Positions 22,896 through 31,511 of a DNA stretch of 36,509 nucleotides are shown piece by piece. The notes below the pieces were generated by a model, which was not told where the DNA came from, ran no database searches, and saw only the letters and a list, made by a program, of their open reading frames with translations. Origin of the DNA: JACDAN01 sp046729215 (GTDB lineage Bacteria; Actinomycetota; Thermoleophilia; Gaiellales; Gaiellaceae); the NCBI GenBank assembly GCA_046729215.1, contig JBKPGE010000009.1, positions 1-36,509 of the forward strand, read 5' to 3'. Both the position numbers and the translations under genes were made by a program. How positions within the stretch are numbered: the stretch's first letter is position 1; each line of letters opens with the position of its first letter.

Positions 22896-25800
22896 CGATT
22901 CGCTCCTGGAGCGAAAGGAGGTCTTCGCCGCGGGCATCGGCGATCGCCAGCACGGCGGCCGCCGCGCCGCTCAGCGTCGTGATGCAGGGAATGCGTGCGC
23001 TCAGCGCTGCCTCGCGAATCCTGTAGCCGTCCGTCCGCGCCCCCGAGCCCTGTGGCGTGTTGATGACGAGGTCGCACCGCTTCCGACGTAGCAGGTCCAC
23101 GACCGTCACCCCCTCCCCCGCCTCGGTCACCTTGCGGACGTGGTCGACGGCAAGGCCTGCCGCGGCGAGCGTTCGCGCCGTCCCGCTCGTGGCGGCCAGC
23201 CGGAAGCCGAGGTCGGCGAGTGCGGCGGCGACCGTCGTGACAGCGTCCTTGTCGGCGTCACGGACCGAGAGGAACGCGGTTCCGCCCTCGGGCAGCGGCC
23301 GCCCGGCTGCCCGCTCGGCCTTGGCGAGCGCGGTCGGGTAGTCGGAGGCGCTCGCCATCACCTCGCCGGTCGAGCGCATCTCGGGCCCGAGGACCGGATC
23401 CGAGCCGGGGAAACGTTGGAACGGAAAAACGGCAGCCTTGACACTGATCTGTGACGGGGCCTGGCCCGTGGCCACGGCGACATCGGACAGGCGGGCGCCC
23501 GCGGCGAGTCGGCACGCCGCCTCGACCAGATTGACGCCGATCGACTTACTGGCGAACGGAACCGTCCGTGAGGCGCGGGGGTTTGCCTCCAGCACGAAGA
23601 CCTGGCCGTCCTGGACAGCAAGCTGGACGTTGACTAGGCCGATGACGCCCAGTCCGCGCGCGAGCGTCTCCACCGTGCGCTCGATCTCGCCGAGCAGCCG
23701 CTCGTCCATTCCGGGCGGTGGCAGCGCGCAGCTCGAGTCGCCGGAGTGGATCCCGGCCTCTTCGACGTGCTGCATCACGGCGGCGACCCAGGTCTCTTCG
23801 CCGTCCGAGAGGGCGTCGACGTCGATCTCCAGCGCCCCCTCGAGGAAACAGTCGACGAGCAAGCGGGCATAGGCCGGGGCGTTCTGCGCGACCGCCTCGG
23901 AGTCGTAGCAGATGCTCATGCGGCTGCCGCCGAGGACGTAGGACGGGCGAACGAGCACCGGGTAGCCGATGCGCTCCGCGACATCGATCGCGTCGGCCTG
24001 AGAAGCCGCAATCCCCCAGGGGGGAACGGCGATGTCCAGATCACGGCAGAGCGCGGCGAAGCGCTCGCGATCCTCGGCGAGGTCGACCGCCTCATACGAT
24101 GTGCCCAGAATCCGGTAGCCGGCGGCTTCGAGCCCACGGGAGAGCTTGAGGGGCGTCTGCCCGCCGAACTGGATCACGACCCCGGCCGGCTGTTCCCGCT
24201 CGCACACTGCGAGCACTTCCTCGAGGCCGAGCGGCTCGAAGTAGAGGCGATCGGACGTGTCGTAGTCGGTGGAAACCGTCTCCGGGTTGCAGTTGACCAT
24301 CACGGTCTCGAACCCGAGCTCACGGAAGCTCTTCGCCGCGTGGACGCAGCAGTAGTCGAACTCGATCCCCTGCCCGATGCGGTTCGGACCCGCGCCGATG
24401 ATGACCACCCGGGGCCGCTCACCCTCCGGCGGCGCCTCGTCCGCCTCGCCCCAGGTCGAGTAGTAGTACGTCGACGCGGCCTCCACCTCGCCGGCGCAGG
24501 AGTCGACACGCCGGTAGGAGGGCCTTACGCCGCATGCCCGGCGCTTCGCCCGGGCCGACGCCTCGCTCGTCGCACACTGGTCGGCAATCGCTCGGTCCGA
24601 CCAGCCCGCGCGCTTCAGCCCGACCCAGTCGTCCGCCACGAGCTCGTCGATCCGGGCGACTGACCGCAATATCTCCCTCGCGCGCTCGAGCTCCGCCTGG
24701 AACCACGGGTGGAGGTTTTGCGGCTTCCAGGCGTCATCCACCTCGCGCGAGCGGCGCGCCTTGAGGAAGGCCTCGGCGAAGGAACGGCCGATGCCCATCG
24801 CCTCTCCCACGGACTTCATCTGCGTGCCGAGTGTGCGGTCGGCGCCTGGGAACTTCTCGAAGGCGAACCGTGGGAACTTGACGACGACGTAGTCGAGCGT
24901 GGGCTCGAAGCTCGCCGGCGTCGTTCCGGTGAGGTCGTTCGGGATCTCGTCGAGCGTGTACCCGACCGCCAGCTTGGCGGCGACCTTCGCGATCGGGTAG
25001 CCGGTCGCCTTCGACGCGAGCGCGGAGCTCCGTGAGACGCGCGGATTCATCTCGATCACGCGGAGTTCGCCCGTCTTGCGCTCGCGCGCAAACTGGATGT
25101 TCGCGCCGCCGGTCTCTACCCCGACCTCGCGGATTACCGCGACCGCCGCGTCCCGGAGCTCCTGGTAAGCCTCGTCCGAGAGCGTCATCTGCGGCGCGAC
25201 GGTGACCGAGTCTCCGGTGTGGACTCCCATCGGATCGAGGTTCTCGATCGAGCAGACGACGACGACGTTGTCGTTTCGGTCGCGCATGACCTCGAGCTCG
25301 AACTCGTCCCAGCCGATGAGGGACTCCTCGACGAGGACCTGGTGCACAGGGCTTTCGCTGAGCGCACGGTCGAGGAGGTCCTCGAACTCGTCGGCGGAAC
25401 GAGCCGTGCCTCCGCCGTGCCCGCCCAGCGTGAAGGCCGGTCGAAGGATGACCGGGAAGCTGAGCTCGCCCGGGACGTCCTCCCAGTCGGAGACGACCGT
25501 CGAGGCGGGAGCGCGCTGGCCGGCCAGGCGGACGGTCTCGCGAAAGCGCTCGCGGTCCTCGGCACGGCGGATCACGTCCACGCCGGCGCCGATCAGCTCG
25601 ATCCCGAGCTCGGCGAGCAGGCCGTTCTCGGCGAGCTCCATCGCGAGATTGAGGGCGGTCTGGCCGCCCAGCGTCGGCAGCAGCGCGTCGGGGCGCTCGC
25701 GCGCCAAAACACCGGCCACGCCCTCCGGGTCGAGCGGCTCGACGTACGTCCGGTCCGCGAAGCCCGGGTCGGTCATGATCGTCGCCGGGTTCGAGTTGAC

Positions 25801-25920
25801 GACGATCGTGCGGAACCCTTCGTCCCGGAGCACCTTCAGCGCCTGGCAGCCGGCGTAGTCGAACTCGCAGGCCTGGCCGATCACGATCGGCCCCGACCCG
25901 ATCACGCAGATCGAGCGCAG
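22873..25920 (-). CDS. carB: Carbamoyl-phosphate synthase large subunit
   Basis: Makes carbamoyl phosphate from ammonia (supplied by CarA), bicarbonate and two ATP. Two ATP-grasp halves are evident, the first with GSGPIVIGQACEFDYAG and the second with GAGPNRIGQGIEFDYCC, plus oligomerisation and C-terminal MGS-like regulatory domains (from about residue 890). The start is doubtful. GTG 25905 gives MIGSGPIV and cuts the first beta-strand. The frame reads PRRRDLRSICVIGSG upstream, which looks like true CarB N-terminus, yet offers no ATG, GTG or TTG. I place the start at CTG 25920; a strong GGAGGTGA lies farther upstream. About 1015 residues. Confidence 0.95.
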   Translation of the reverse strand: MRSICVIGSGPIVIGQACEFDYAGCQALKVLRDEGFRTIVVNSNPATIMTDPGFADRTYVEPLDPEGVAGVLARERPDALLPTLGGQTALNLAMELAENGLLAELGIELIGAGVDVIRRAEDRERFRETVRLAGQRAPASTVVSDWEDVPGELSFPVILRPAFTLGGHGGGTARSADEFEDLLDRALSESPVHQVLVEESLIGWDEFELEVMRDRNDNVVVVCSIENLDPMGVHTGDSVTVAPQMTLSDEAYQELRDAAVAVIREVGVETGGANIQFARERKTGELRVIEMNPRVSRSSALASKATGYPIAKVAAKLAVGYTLDEIPNDLTGTTPASFEPTLDYVVVKFPRFAFEKFPGADRTLGTQMKSVGEAMGIGRSFAEAFLKARRSREVDDAWKPQNLHPWFQAELERAREILRSVARIDELVADDWVGLKRAGWSDRAIADQCATSEASARAKRRACGVRPSYRRVDSCAGEVEAASTYYYSTWGEADEAPPEGERPRVVIIGAGPNRIGQGIEFDYCCVHAAKSFRELGFETVMVNCNPETVSTDYDTSDRLYFEPLGLEEVLAVCEREQPAGVVIQFGGQTPLKLSRGLEAAGYRILGTSYEAVDLAEDRERFAALCRDLDIAVPPWGIAASQADAIDVAERIGYPVLVRPSYVLGGSRMSICYDSEAVAQNAPAYARLLVDCFLEGALEIDVDALSDGEETWVAAVMQHVEEAGIHSGDSSCALPPPGMDERLLGEIERTVETLARGLGVIGLVNVQLAVQDGQVFVLEANPRASRTVPFASKSIGVNLVEAACRLAAGARLSDVAVATGQAPSQISVKAAVFPFQRFPGSDPVLGPEMRSTGEVMASASDYPTALAKAERAAGRPLPEGGTAFLSVRDADKDAVTTVAAALADLGFRLAATSGTARTLAAAGLAVDHVRKVTEAGEGVTVVDLLRRKRCDLVINTPQGSGARTDGYRIREAALSARIPCITTLSGAAAAVLAIADARGEDLLSLQERIDAQARTA

Positions 25921-25921
25921 A

Positions 25922-26968
25922 TCACGCCGCCTTGGCGAGGCCGTTCACCTCCTCCACCCAGCGGTCGAGCAGCGACCAGGCGTCGTGGGGGCCGGGGCCC
26001 GCCTCGGGATGGAACTGGACCGAGCGCGCCCGGAGATCGGGAAACTCGAGCCCTTCGACCGTGCCGTCGTAGAGGGAGACGTGTGTGGCGTCGCGATCGG
26101 TGCTCGGCCGCACCGCGAAGCCGTGGTTTTGTGACGTTACGAGCACGCGGTCAGTAGTCCGCTCCAGCACCGGGTGATTGGCGCCGCGGTGGCCGAAGGG
26201 CAGCTTGAACGTCTCGTGGCCCGTCGCAAGAGCGAGAAGTTGGTGCCCGAGGCAGATGCCGAGCACGGGGACACGGCCCAAGAGCGCTCGGACCGTGTCT
26301 ACCTCCGCTTCGAGCGGCTCGGGGTCGCCGGGACCGTTGGAGAGGAGAACGCCGTCGAAGGCCGCCAGCTCGTCGGGCTCGGTGGTGTGCGGAAAGACCG
26401 TGACCGCAGCTCCCGCCGCAGCCACCCGGCGCAGGATCGAGCGCTTACAGCCGTAGTCGACGACGGCCACGCGCGTCCCGCCTCGCTCGGAGTAGGCGTA
26501 GGGCCCAGGCGTCGATACCTGCGCTGCGAGCGCACGGCCGGCCATCGCAGGCTGCCTGCGGACCACGTCCAGGGTTTCCTCCACGGATGCATCACCGGTG
26601 ACGAGTGCCGCGCGAAGGGCGCCGGCCTCGCGAAGCCTCAAAACGAGCGAACGAGTGTCGACTCCGGAAAGGGCAGGAACGCTCCGCTCGAGCAGCCAGT
26701 CAGTCCAGGCCGGCCCACGAGCTTCGCGCATCACCACTCCCCGCGCCTGCGGCCGCGCCGACTCGGAACGCTCTCGCGCAACGCCGTAGTTCCCGATCAT
26801 CGGCGCGGTGAAGGCGACCAGCTGCTCCGCGTAGCTGGGATCGGTGACGACCTCCTGGTAGCCCGTCATCGCCGTCGTGAAGACCGCTTCGCCGAAGGCA
26901 AAGCCGGGAGCGCCGACCGACTCGCCGCGAAAGAGCGTACCGTCCTCGAGCAGCAGGAAGCCCGTCAT
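25922..26968 (-). CDS. carA: Carbamoyl-phosphate synthase small subunit
   Basis: Glutamine amidotransferase subunit that feeds ammonia to CarB. The 348-residue product has the CarA N-terminal domain (LLLEDGTLFRGESVG, VFTTAMTGYQEV) and a class I amidotransferase domain with the nucleophile Cys239 in GICLGHQLLAL and the His320/Glu322 pair in FHPEAGPGP. The ATG at 26968 overlaps the pyrC stop (ATGA). Slightly shorter than the usual 370-380 residues. Sits between pyrC and carB as in Mycobacterium. Confidence 0.96.
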   Translation of the reverse strand: MTGFLLLEDGTLFRGESVGAPGFAFGEAVFTTAMTGYQEVVTDPSYAEQLVAFTAPMIGNYGVARERSESARPQARGVVMREARGPAWTDWLLERSVPALSGVDTRSLVLRLREAGALRAALVTGDASVEETLDVVRRQPAMAGRALAAQVSTPGPYAYSERGGTRVAVVDYGCKRSILRRVAAAGAAVTVFPHTTEPDELAAFDGVLLSNGPGDPEPLEAEVDTVRALLGRVPVLGICLGHQLLALATGHETFKLPFGHRGANHPVLERTTDRVLVTSQNHGFAVRPSTDRDATHVSLYDGTVEGLEFPDLRARSVQFHPEAGPGPHDAWSLLDRWVEEVNGLAKAA

Positions 26969-28272
26969 CCCTCGTGCACCACGCTGCCGCCGGCGATTGT
27001 CGTCTTCACCTTCGCGGTGAGCCGTTCGCCGAGCAGCCACGAGTTGGCCGAGCGCGACCGGAACCCCTTCTCTTCGACCCGCCAGCTCGCACCGAGATCC
27101 AGCAGAACGAGGTTCGCCCTTTCCCCGGGGGCGATCCGCGGCGCCGGCAGGCCGTAGATGGCAGCCGGCCCGGCGGACATGCGTTCGAGGAGCGTCTCCA
27201 GCGAGATCACGCCGGGCTCGACGAGCTGGGTGTACAGCGCCGCGAATGCCGTCTCCAGCCCGGTTACGCCGAACGGCGCGGCCTCGAAGGGGACGTCCTT
27301 CTCGTGCCGGGCATGCGGCGCGTGGTCGGTCGCGATCGCCTGGATCGTCCCGTCACGAAGCGCGTCTACGAGGGCCGCTCGGTCGTCGGCCGAGCGAAGC
27401 GGCGGGTTCATCTTCACGTTCGAATCGAGCGACCGGACCGCTTCGTCGGTTAGGCAGAGGTGGTGCGGCGTCACTTCGGCCGTTGCCGCAACGCCGGCTG
27501 CCCGAGCAGCACGGAGCGCCGCGACCGACTCGCCTGCCGAGACGTGCAGGACGTGGATGGGACGACGCTCGAAGGCAGCGAGCGAGAGGTCACGCTCGAC
27601 CATCAGGCTCTCGGCGATCGACGGATAGCCGGCGAATCCGAGCTCGGCGGACACTTCGCCTTCGTGCATCTGGCCGGCGCGCGAGAGCGTCGGCTCTTCG
27701 CAGTGCAGCGCAAGTGGGCGGCCCGTGACGGCGCCGTACTGCAGCGCCCGGCGCATCAGCCCAGGCGCCGCTACCGGCCGGCCGTCGTCGCTGAAGCCTG
27801 CGGCTCCCGAGTCCGCAAGCTCTGCCATCTCGGTGAGCTCACTTCCTTCCTGACCTTTCGTGATCGCCGCCAGGAAGCCGACCGGAACCTCCGCTTCTGC
27901 CTGCGCCCGCTCGATCAGCGAGCCGAGCACCGCGCTGGAGTCGACGACCGGGTCCGTGTTCGGCATCGCGAGGATCGCGCAGAACCCGCCTGCCGCCGCC
28001 GCTTGCGTTCCGGAGGCGAGCGTTTCCTCGTCCTCACGCCCCGGCGTGCGGAGGTGCACGTGGGCATCGACGAACGCCGGTGCAAGCATCAGATCGGCGC
28101 CCTCGATCACCCGGTGTCCGTTCGGATCGAGGCGTGATCCCAGCTCCGAGATCGTCCCGCTGTCGATGCGGACGTCCAGAATCGCGTCCACGCCCTCCGC
28201 TGGATCGACGACGCGGGCGCCGCGGACGACGAGGTCGTCCTTGGGTCGGTTCCGTGCGTGGAGGAGCGCCAT
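26965..28272 (-). CDS. pyrC: Dihydroorotase
   Basis: Zinc amidohydrolase that cyclises carbamoyl aspartate to dihydroorotate. The 435-residue product is a type I (class I) dihydroorotase: zinc ligands DAHVHLRTPG with His71 and His73, later HVLHVSAGES and the catalytic ATDHAPH. The substrate loop contains NVKMNPPLRS. The ATG at 28272 shares a base with the pyrB stop (TGATG). Aspartate transcarbamoylase is encoded directly upstream; in some bacteria class I dihydroorotase and ATCase form a complex. Confidence 0.96.
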   Translation of the reverse strand: MALLHARNRPKDDLVVRGARVVDPAEGVDAILDVRIDSGTISELGSRLDPNGHRVIEGADLMLAPAFVDAHVHLRTPGREDEETLASGTQAAAAGGFCAILAMPNTDPVVDSSAVLGSLIERAQAEAEVPVGFLAAITKGQEGSELTEMAELADSGAAGFSDDGRPVAAPGLMRRALQYGAVTGRPLALHCEEPTLSRAGQMHEGEVSAELGFAGYPSIAESLMVERDLSLAAFERRPIHVLHVSAGESVAALRAARAAGVAATAEVTPHHLCLTDEAVRSLDSNVKMNPPLRSADDRAALVDALRDGTIQAIATDHAPHARHEKDVPFEAAPFGVTGLETAFAALYTQLVEPGVISLETLLERMSAGPAAIYGLPAPRIAPGERANLVLLDLGASWRVEEKGFRSRSANSWLLGERLTAKVKTTIAGGSVVHEG

Positions 28273-29267
28273 CACGCCACCTCGTGGAGCGTCTCGACCT
28301 TGACGCCGACAGGCCCGCTCGTGAGCAGGTCGTAGAGAACCGCCATGCGGACGACCAGCCCCGCGCGCACTTGCGTTTCGATCAGCGCCTCGGCGGCGTC
28401 CGCGACACGCGGGTCGATCTCGACGCCGCGGTTCATCGGGCCGGGATGCATGATTTTCTGGCCGGCCCGGATCCGCTCGGGAGTCACGCCCCAATGCGCC
28501 GTGTACTCGCGGAGGCTCGGCACGTAGTTCGCGCCTTCGAGCATCCGCTCCCGTTGCATGCGCAGCACGTAGACAACGTCGGCCGCGCGGATGGCGTCGA
28601 TCTCGGTGGAGGTTTCGCAGCCCAGCGCCTCGATCCCGCGCGGAAGCAGCGTCGGTGGGCCGACGAGCGTCACCCGCGCGTCGACGAGTGCGAGCGCCTG
28701 GATCAGCGAGCGCGCGACCCGCGAGTGGAGCACGTCCCCGACGATGGCGACGTGCAGGCTCTCGAGCCGCCCGAACTCCTCCTGGAGCGTGTACAGGTCG
28801 AGCAGCGCTTGCGTCGGGTGCTGGTGCTTCCCGTCTCCGGCGTTGACGACGTGGGCCTGGGTGTTCCGCGCGACGAAGTGCGCTGCGCCGATCTGCGGGT
28901 GGCGGATGACGATCACGTCCGGGTCGTACGCCCCGAGCGTGAGCGCCGTGTCCTTCAGGGACTCGCCCTTGTCGACGGCGGACCCGGACGCCTTGATCGA
29001 CATCGTGTCCGCCGAGAGCCGCTTCGCTGCGAGCTCGAAGCTCGACGACGTGCGGGTCGACGATTCGTAGAAAACGTTGACGACCGTGCGGCCGCGCAAC
29101 GTCGGGAGCTTCTTCATCTCGCGCTCGAGCGAGCGAGCGAAGCTGCGGGCCGTCGCCAGCAGGCGCTCGACGTCGTCGCGTGAGACGTCTGCGATCGAGA
29201 GCAGGTGCCGGCGCTCGGCTGGAGCCGGCGGCAGCAGGTCGTCTCGCATCACGCGGATGTCACCCAT
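28272..29267 (-). CDS. pyrB: Aspartate carbamoyltransferase catalytic subunit
   Basis: Condenses carbamoyl phosphate with aspartate. The 331-residue product carries the carbamoyl-phosphate motif FYESSTRTSSSFE (about 67-79), the HPTQALLD motif and the aspartate-binding HPGPMNRG. No pyrI regulatory subunit is present, as expected for a PyrR-type operon. ATG 29267 has GGAGG three to five bases upstream and overlaps the pyrR end by eight bases. A second ATG six codons later is the alternative start. Confidence 0.96.
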   Translation of the reverse strand: MGDIRVMRDDLLPPAPAERRHLLSIADVSRDDVERLLATARSFARSLEREMKKLPTLRGRTVVNVFYESSTRTSSSFELAAKRLSADTMSIKASGSAVDKGESLKDTALTLGAYDPDVIVIRHPQIGAAHFVARNTQAHVVNAGDGKHQHPTQALLDLYTLQEEFGRLESLHVAIVGDVLHSRVARSLIQALALVDARVTLVGPPTLLPRGIEALGCETSTEIDAIRAADVVYVLRMQRERMLEGANYVPSLREYTAHWGVTPERIRAGQKIMHPGPMNRGVEIDPRVADAAEALIETQVRAGLVVRMAVLYDLLTSGPVGVKVETLHEVA

Positions 29268-29850
29268 GGACCTCCTCCTCTGGCGTCGGGACGAGCAGCA
29301 CCTGGTCGACCTCGTCCACCTCGACGAGCTGAACCTGGATGCGCTCCTCCCTCGAGGTCGGCAGGTTCTTGCCGACGTAGTCGGGACGGATGGGAAGCTC
29401 TCGGTGTCCCCGGTCCGCCAGGCAGGCGAGCTGGACGCGCGCGGGGCGCCCGTAGTCGAAAAGCGCGTCGATCGCCGCCCGGATCGTTCGGCCCGTGTAC
29501 AGCACGTCGTCGACGAGGACGACCGTGCGACCTTCGAGCGGGAAGTCGAGCCGTGTGGCGCGCACGAGCGGCTGCGGATGCCGCGGCGCCTCGCTCGCCC
29601 GCACCTGGACGTCGTCGCGATAGAAGGTGATGTCAAGCGAGCCCAGTGCAACTTCGTGGCCCGTGAACTCGTGGATCAGCCGGCGGAAGCGGTACGCGAG
29701 CGGTACGCCGCGCGTGTGGATCCCGACGAGCGCGACCCGGTCGAGGTCGGGATTGCCCTCGACGATTTCGTGGGCGATGCGCGCGAGGCTTTTCGCGATC
29801 GCCGCCTCATCCAGGAGCGTCTTCGTGCTCGACTGTGCAGGCAGCGGCAA
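29260..29850 (-). CDS. pyrR: Pyrimidine operon regulator / uracil phosphoribosyltransferase
   Basis: UMP-sensing RNA-binding repressor of the pyrimidine operon, with weak uracil phosphoribosyltransferase activity. The 196-residue product has the PRPP-binding signature VVLVDDVLYTGRTIRAA (110-126) and the family's GIHTRGVPLA and LDITFYRDD segments. The start is TTG at 29850 with AGGAGAG four bases before it. A PyrR recognition loop is found in its own leader, 12 bases before the Shine-Dalgarno ends, which supports feedback on the whole pyrR-pyrD operon. Confidence 0.96.
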   Translation of the reverse strand: MPLPAQSSTKTLLDEAAIAKSLARIAHEIVEGNPDLDRVALVGIHTRGVPLAYRFRRLIHEFTGHEVALGSLDITFYRDDVQVRASEAPRHPQPLVRATRLDFPLEGRTVVLVDDVLYTGRTIRAAIDALFDYGRPARVQLACLADRGHRELPIRPDYVGKNLPTSREERIQVQLVEVDEVDQVLLVPTPEEEVHG

Positions 29851-29862
29851 CCGCTCTCCTTT

Positions 29863-29880
29863 CCGGCCTCACGGGACCGA
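29863..29880 (-). promoter_or_regulatory. PyrR-binding RNA hairpin before pyrR
   Basis: The mRNA strand folds as a six-pair stem TCGGTC/GGCCGG (two G-U pairs) with hexaloop CCGTGA, which fits the PyrR loop consensus CNGNGA and the flanking GGTCC...GAGGCC. The Shine-Dalgarno AGGAGAG begins four bases after the stem. There is no intrinsic terminator here, so bound PyrR would most simply block ribosome access, as proposed for Mycobacterium. Bases 29881-29939, between this element and DUF2007, hold no clear promoter; TAAGCT near 29910 is a weak candidate. Confidence 0.8.
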
Positions 29881-29939
29881 GTTAAAGGACGTGGAGCGAT
29901 GGGAAGCTTAGCGCGGCCTGCGGACGGTGGGAGCTCGAC

Positions 29940-30173
29940 CTACGCGTCCGAGACGAGCTCGTCGGGCTCGCTGAGCGACTCGATCGCGTCGATCGCGGCC
30001 TCGAGTGACGTCTCCGGAACGAGCACCTTCTGCGGCGCGTCCTCGGTAGCCGTGGGATGGTGCTCGACGGCCGGCTCGAGCTGCGTGTCGATCCCGGCAG
30101 CCTGAAGGATCGCCTCCAGCTCCTCGGCTTCGGTGACGTCACCGGCCATGGCCACTTGAACCATTCGAGTCAT
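29940..30173 (-). CDS. DUF2007-like small protein
   Basis: A 77-residue acidic protein resembling the DUF2007 putative signal-transducing family: a ferredoxin-like alpha-beta unit reading VQVAMAGDVTEAEELEAILQ with AAGIDTQLEP, then VLVPETSLEAAIDAI. Such proteins sense or bind small partners, but no function is established. The ATG at 30173 overlaps the RNase Z stop (ATGA), so it is co-translated with rnz. The nearby pyrR begins after a 89-base leader. Confidence 0.8.
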   Translation of the reverse strand: MTRMVQVAMAGDVTEAEELEAILQAAGIDTQLEPAVEHHPTATEDAPQKVLVPETSLEAAIDAIESLSEPDELVSDA

Positions 30174-31183
30174 CCCGCGCCCTCCTCGATCGTTGCGGCA
30201 ACCGCCTCGCCCTTAGGCGTCGGCGCGCCGTGCTTGTGAGTGGCTCCACCTTTCACGAGCTCGGGCGACCCCCGTTCCTGGAAGGGAACGACGATGATAT
30301 CGAGATCCCGCGGCACGACCGTGTCGGGAAAGACGGCCTGTGCCTCCCGCTCGATCTCGCCACCGAAGTAGCGATTGGAGAGGTGCGTCAGGCTCAGCAG
30401 ACCCACCTCGGCCGACCGCGCCACCTCCGCCGCCTCGCCCGCCGTCGAGTGGAGCGTCTCGTGCGCCCGGCCCCGCTCCTCCTCTGCGAACGTGGCCTCG
30501 TGCACGAGCACGTCGGCCCCACGCGCCGCCTCGATCACGCGCTGGGAATAGGCCGTGTCGGCCGAGATCGCGACCTTCCGACCGGGGCGCTCGTCCCCGA
30601 GCACGCTCTCGGGCGTGACCACGCGACCGTCCGGCAGCGTCACCGTCTCGCCGCGCTGGAGTGCGCCCCGCTCCGGACCTTCCGGGATGCCCAGCGCGTC
30701 GGCCGTCTCGACGTGGAAACGCCCGGGCCGAGGTTCCTCGACGAGCGCGTACCCGACCGCGGAGACACCGTGGTTCACCGGAAAGGTCTCGAGGCGGTAG
30801 CCGCGTCGCTGGAGAGTGTCTCCGGGGCGAAGCTCGACCAGCTCGTACGGGTACGTGAGTTTTCCGAAGATCCGCCGCAGGGCCACGAACAGCTCGTTCA
30901 GTCCCGGAGGGCCGTAGATCGTGATCGGGACCTCCCGACCGCGGAGTGCGAAGGTCTTCAGCATTCCCGGCAGACCGAGGTAGTGGTCAGCGTGGTAGTG
31001 GGTCAGGAAAACCTCCCGCAGCTCGATCAGGCCGACGTTCGAGCGCAGCAGCTGCCGCTGCGTCCCTTCCGCACAGTCGACGAGCAGGCGCTCCCCGCCT
31101 CGGCGGAGGAGAATGGCGGTCGGCGCCCGCTGTGCGGTCGGCATGGAGCCGGAGGTGCCGAGAAAGACGAGGTCGAGATCCAC
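30170..31183 (-). CDS. rnz: Ribonuclease Z
   Basis: Metallo-beta-lactamase-fold endonuclease that trims tRNA 3' ends. The 337-residue product has FLGTSGSMPTAQRAP at the start, the metal motif LTHYHADHYLGLPG (His62, His64, Asp66, His67), the SADTAYS aspartate region and the C-terminal HSTAGEAAEVA histidine. The usual third residue of the motif, Gly in HxHGDH, is Ala here. About 30 residues at the C-terminus extend beyond the family core. GTG start at 31183 without a strong Shine-Dalgarno. Downstream of the LysM gene in the same direction. Confidence 0.92.
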   Translation of the reverse strand: MDLDLVFLGTSGSMPTAQRAPTAILLRRGGERLLVDCAEGTQRQLLRSNVGLIELREVFLTHYHADHYLGLPGMLKTFALRGREVPITIYGPPGLNELFVALRRIFGKLTYPYELVELRPGDTLQRRGYRLETFPVNHGVSAVGYALVEEPRPGRFHVETADALGIPEGPERGALQRGETVTLPDGRVVTPESVLGDERPGRKVAISADTAYSQRVIEAARGADVLVHEATFAEEERGRAHETLHSTAGEAAEVARSAEVGLLSLTHLSNRYFGGEIEREAQAVFPDTVVPRDLDIIVVPFQERGSPELVKGGATHKHGAPTPKGEAVAATIEEGAG

Positions 31184-31229
31184 GCGGCGATTCTAGTTTC
31201 GTGGTTTTTCGCTACCTGATCGCCTCCTC

Positions 31230-31472
31230 TCAGGGCAGAACCAGCACCTGTCCTGGAGTGAGCACCGCGCCGCTGAGCCCGTTCTCATGCTGGAGCCGCC
31301 ACACCGCTTGCCGTGGGTCGCCTCCGTAGCGGCGCGCAGCGATCGACCACAGGGTGTCCCCCGGCCGGACGCGATACGACTCCCCCGCGCCGGCGCCCTC
31401 CGAGCCCCGCGCAAGGACGCTCCAGGCCAGAACGGTGACGAGGAAGGCAACGAGGAGGAGGCGGACGAACAT
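31230..31472 (-). CDS. Membrane-anchored LysM protein, probable SOS-induced cell-division inhibitor (YneA/ChiZ-like)
   Basis: An 80-residue protein: an N-terminal hydrophobic segment (about residues 3-21, LLLVAFLVTVLAWSVL), a short Gly/Ala linker and one LysM domain (about 33-80: SYRVRPGDTLWSIAARRYGG to LTPGQVLVLP) that would bind peptidoglycan outside the membrane. The layout equals that of Bacillus YneA and mycobacterial Rv2719c (ChiZ), small SOS proteins that delay division. The promoter contains two LexA-type palindromes, one spanning the start codon, which independently points to SOS control. ATG 31472 has no Shine-Dalgarno and is probably leaderless. Alternative: a general LysM wall protein. 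Confidence 0.85.
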   Translation of the reverse strand: MFVRLLLVAFLVTVLAWSVLARGSEGAGAGESYRVRPGDTLWSIAARRYGGDPRQAVWRLQHENGLSGAVLTPGQVLVLP

Positions 31473-31511
31473 GTGTTCGGCATGCTACCGAACAGGTGTT
31501 CGTTGTGTCAA
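31466..31511 (-). promoter_or_regulatory. LexA-controlled promoter of the LysM gene: -35/-10 with two SOS boxes
   Basis: The minus strand has TTGACA (31511-31506), an 18-base spacer and TAGCAT (31487-31482). Box 1, CGAACACCTGTTCG (31502-31489), fills the spacer. Box 2, CGAACACATGTTCG (31479-31466), covers the predicted transcription start and the ATG. Both fit the Gram-positive/actinobacterial SOS box CGAAC-N4-GTTCG. Two operators at these positions would repress strongly. The -35 includes the stop codon of the upstream phosphodiesterase gene. Confidence 0.88.
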
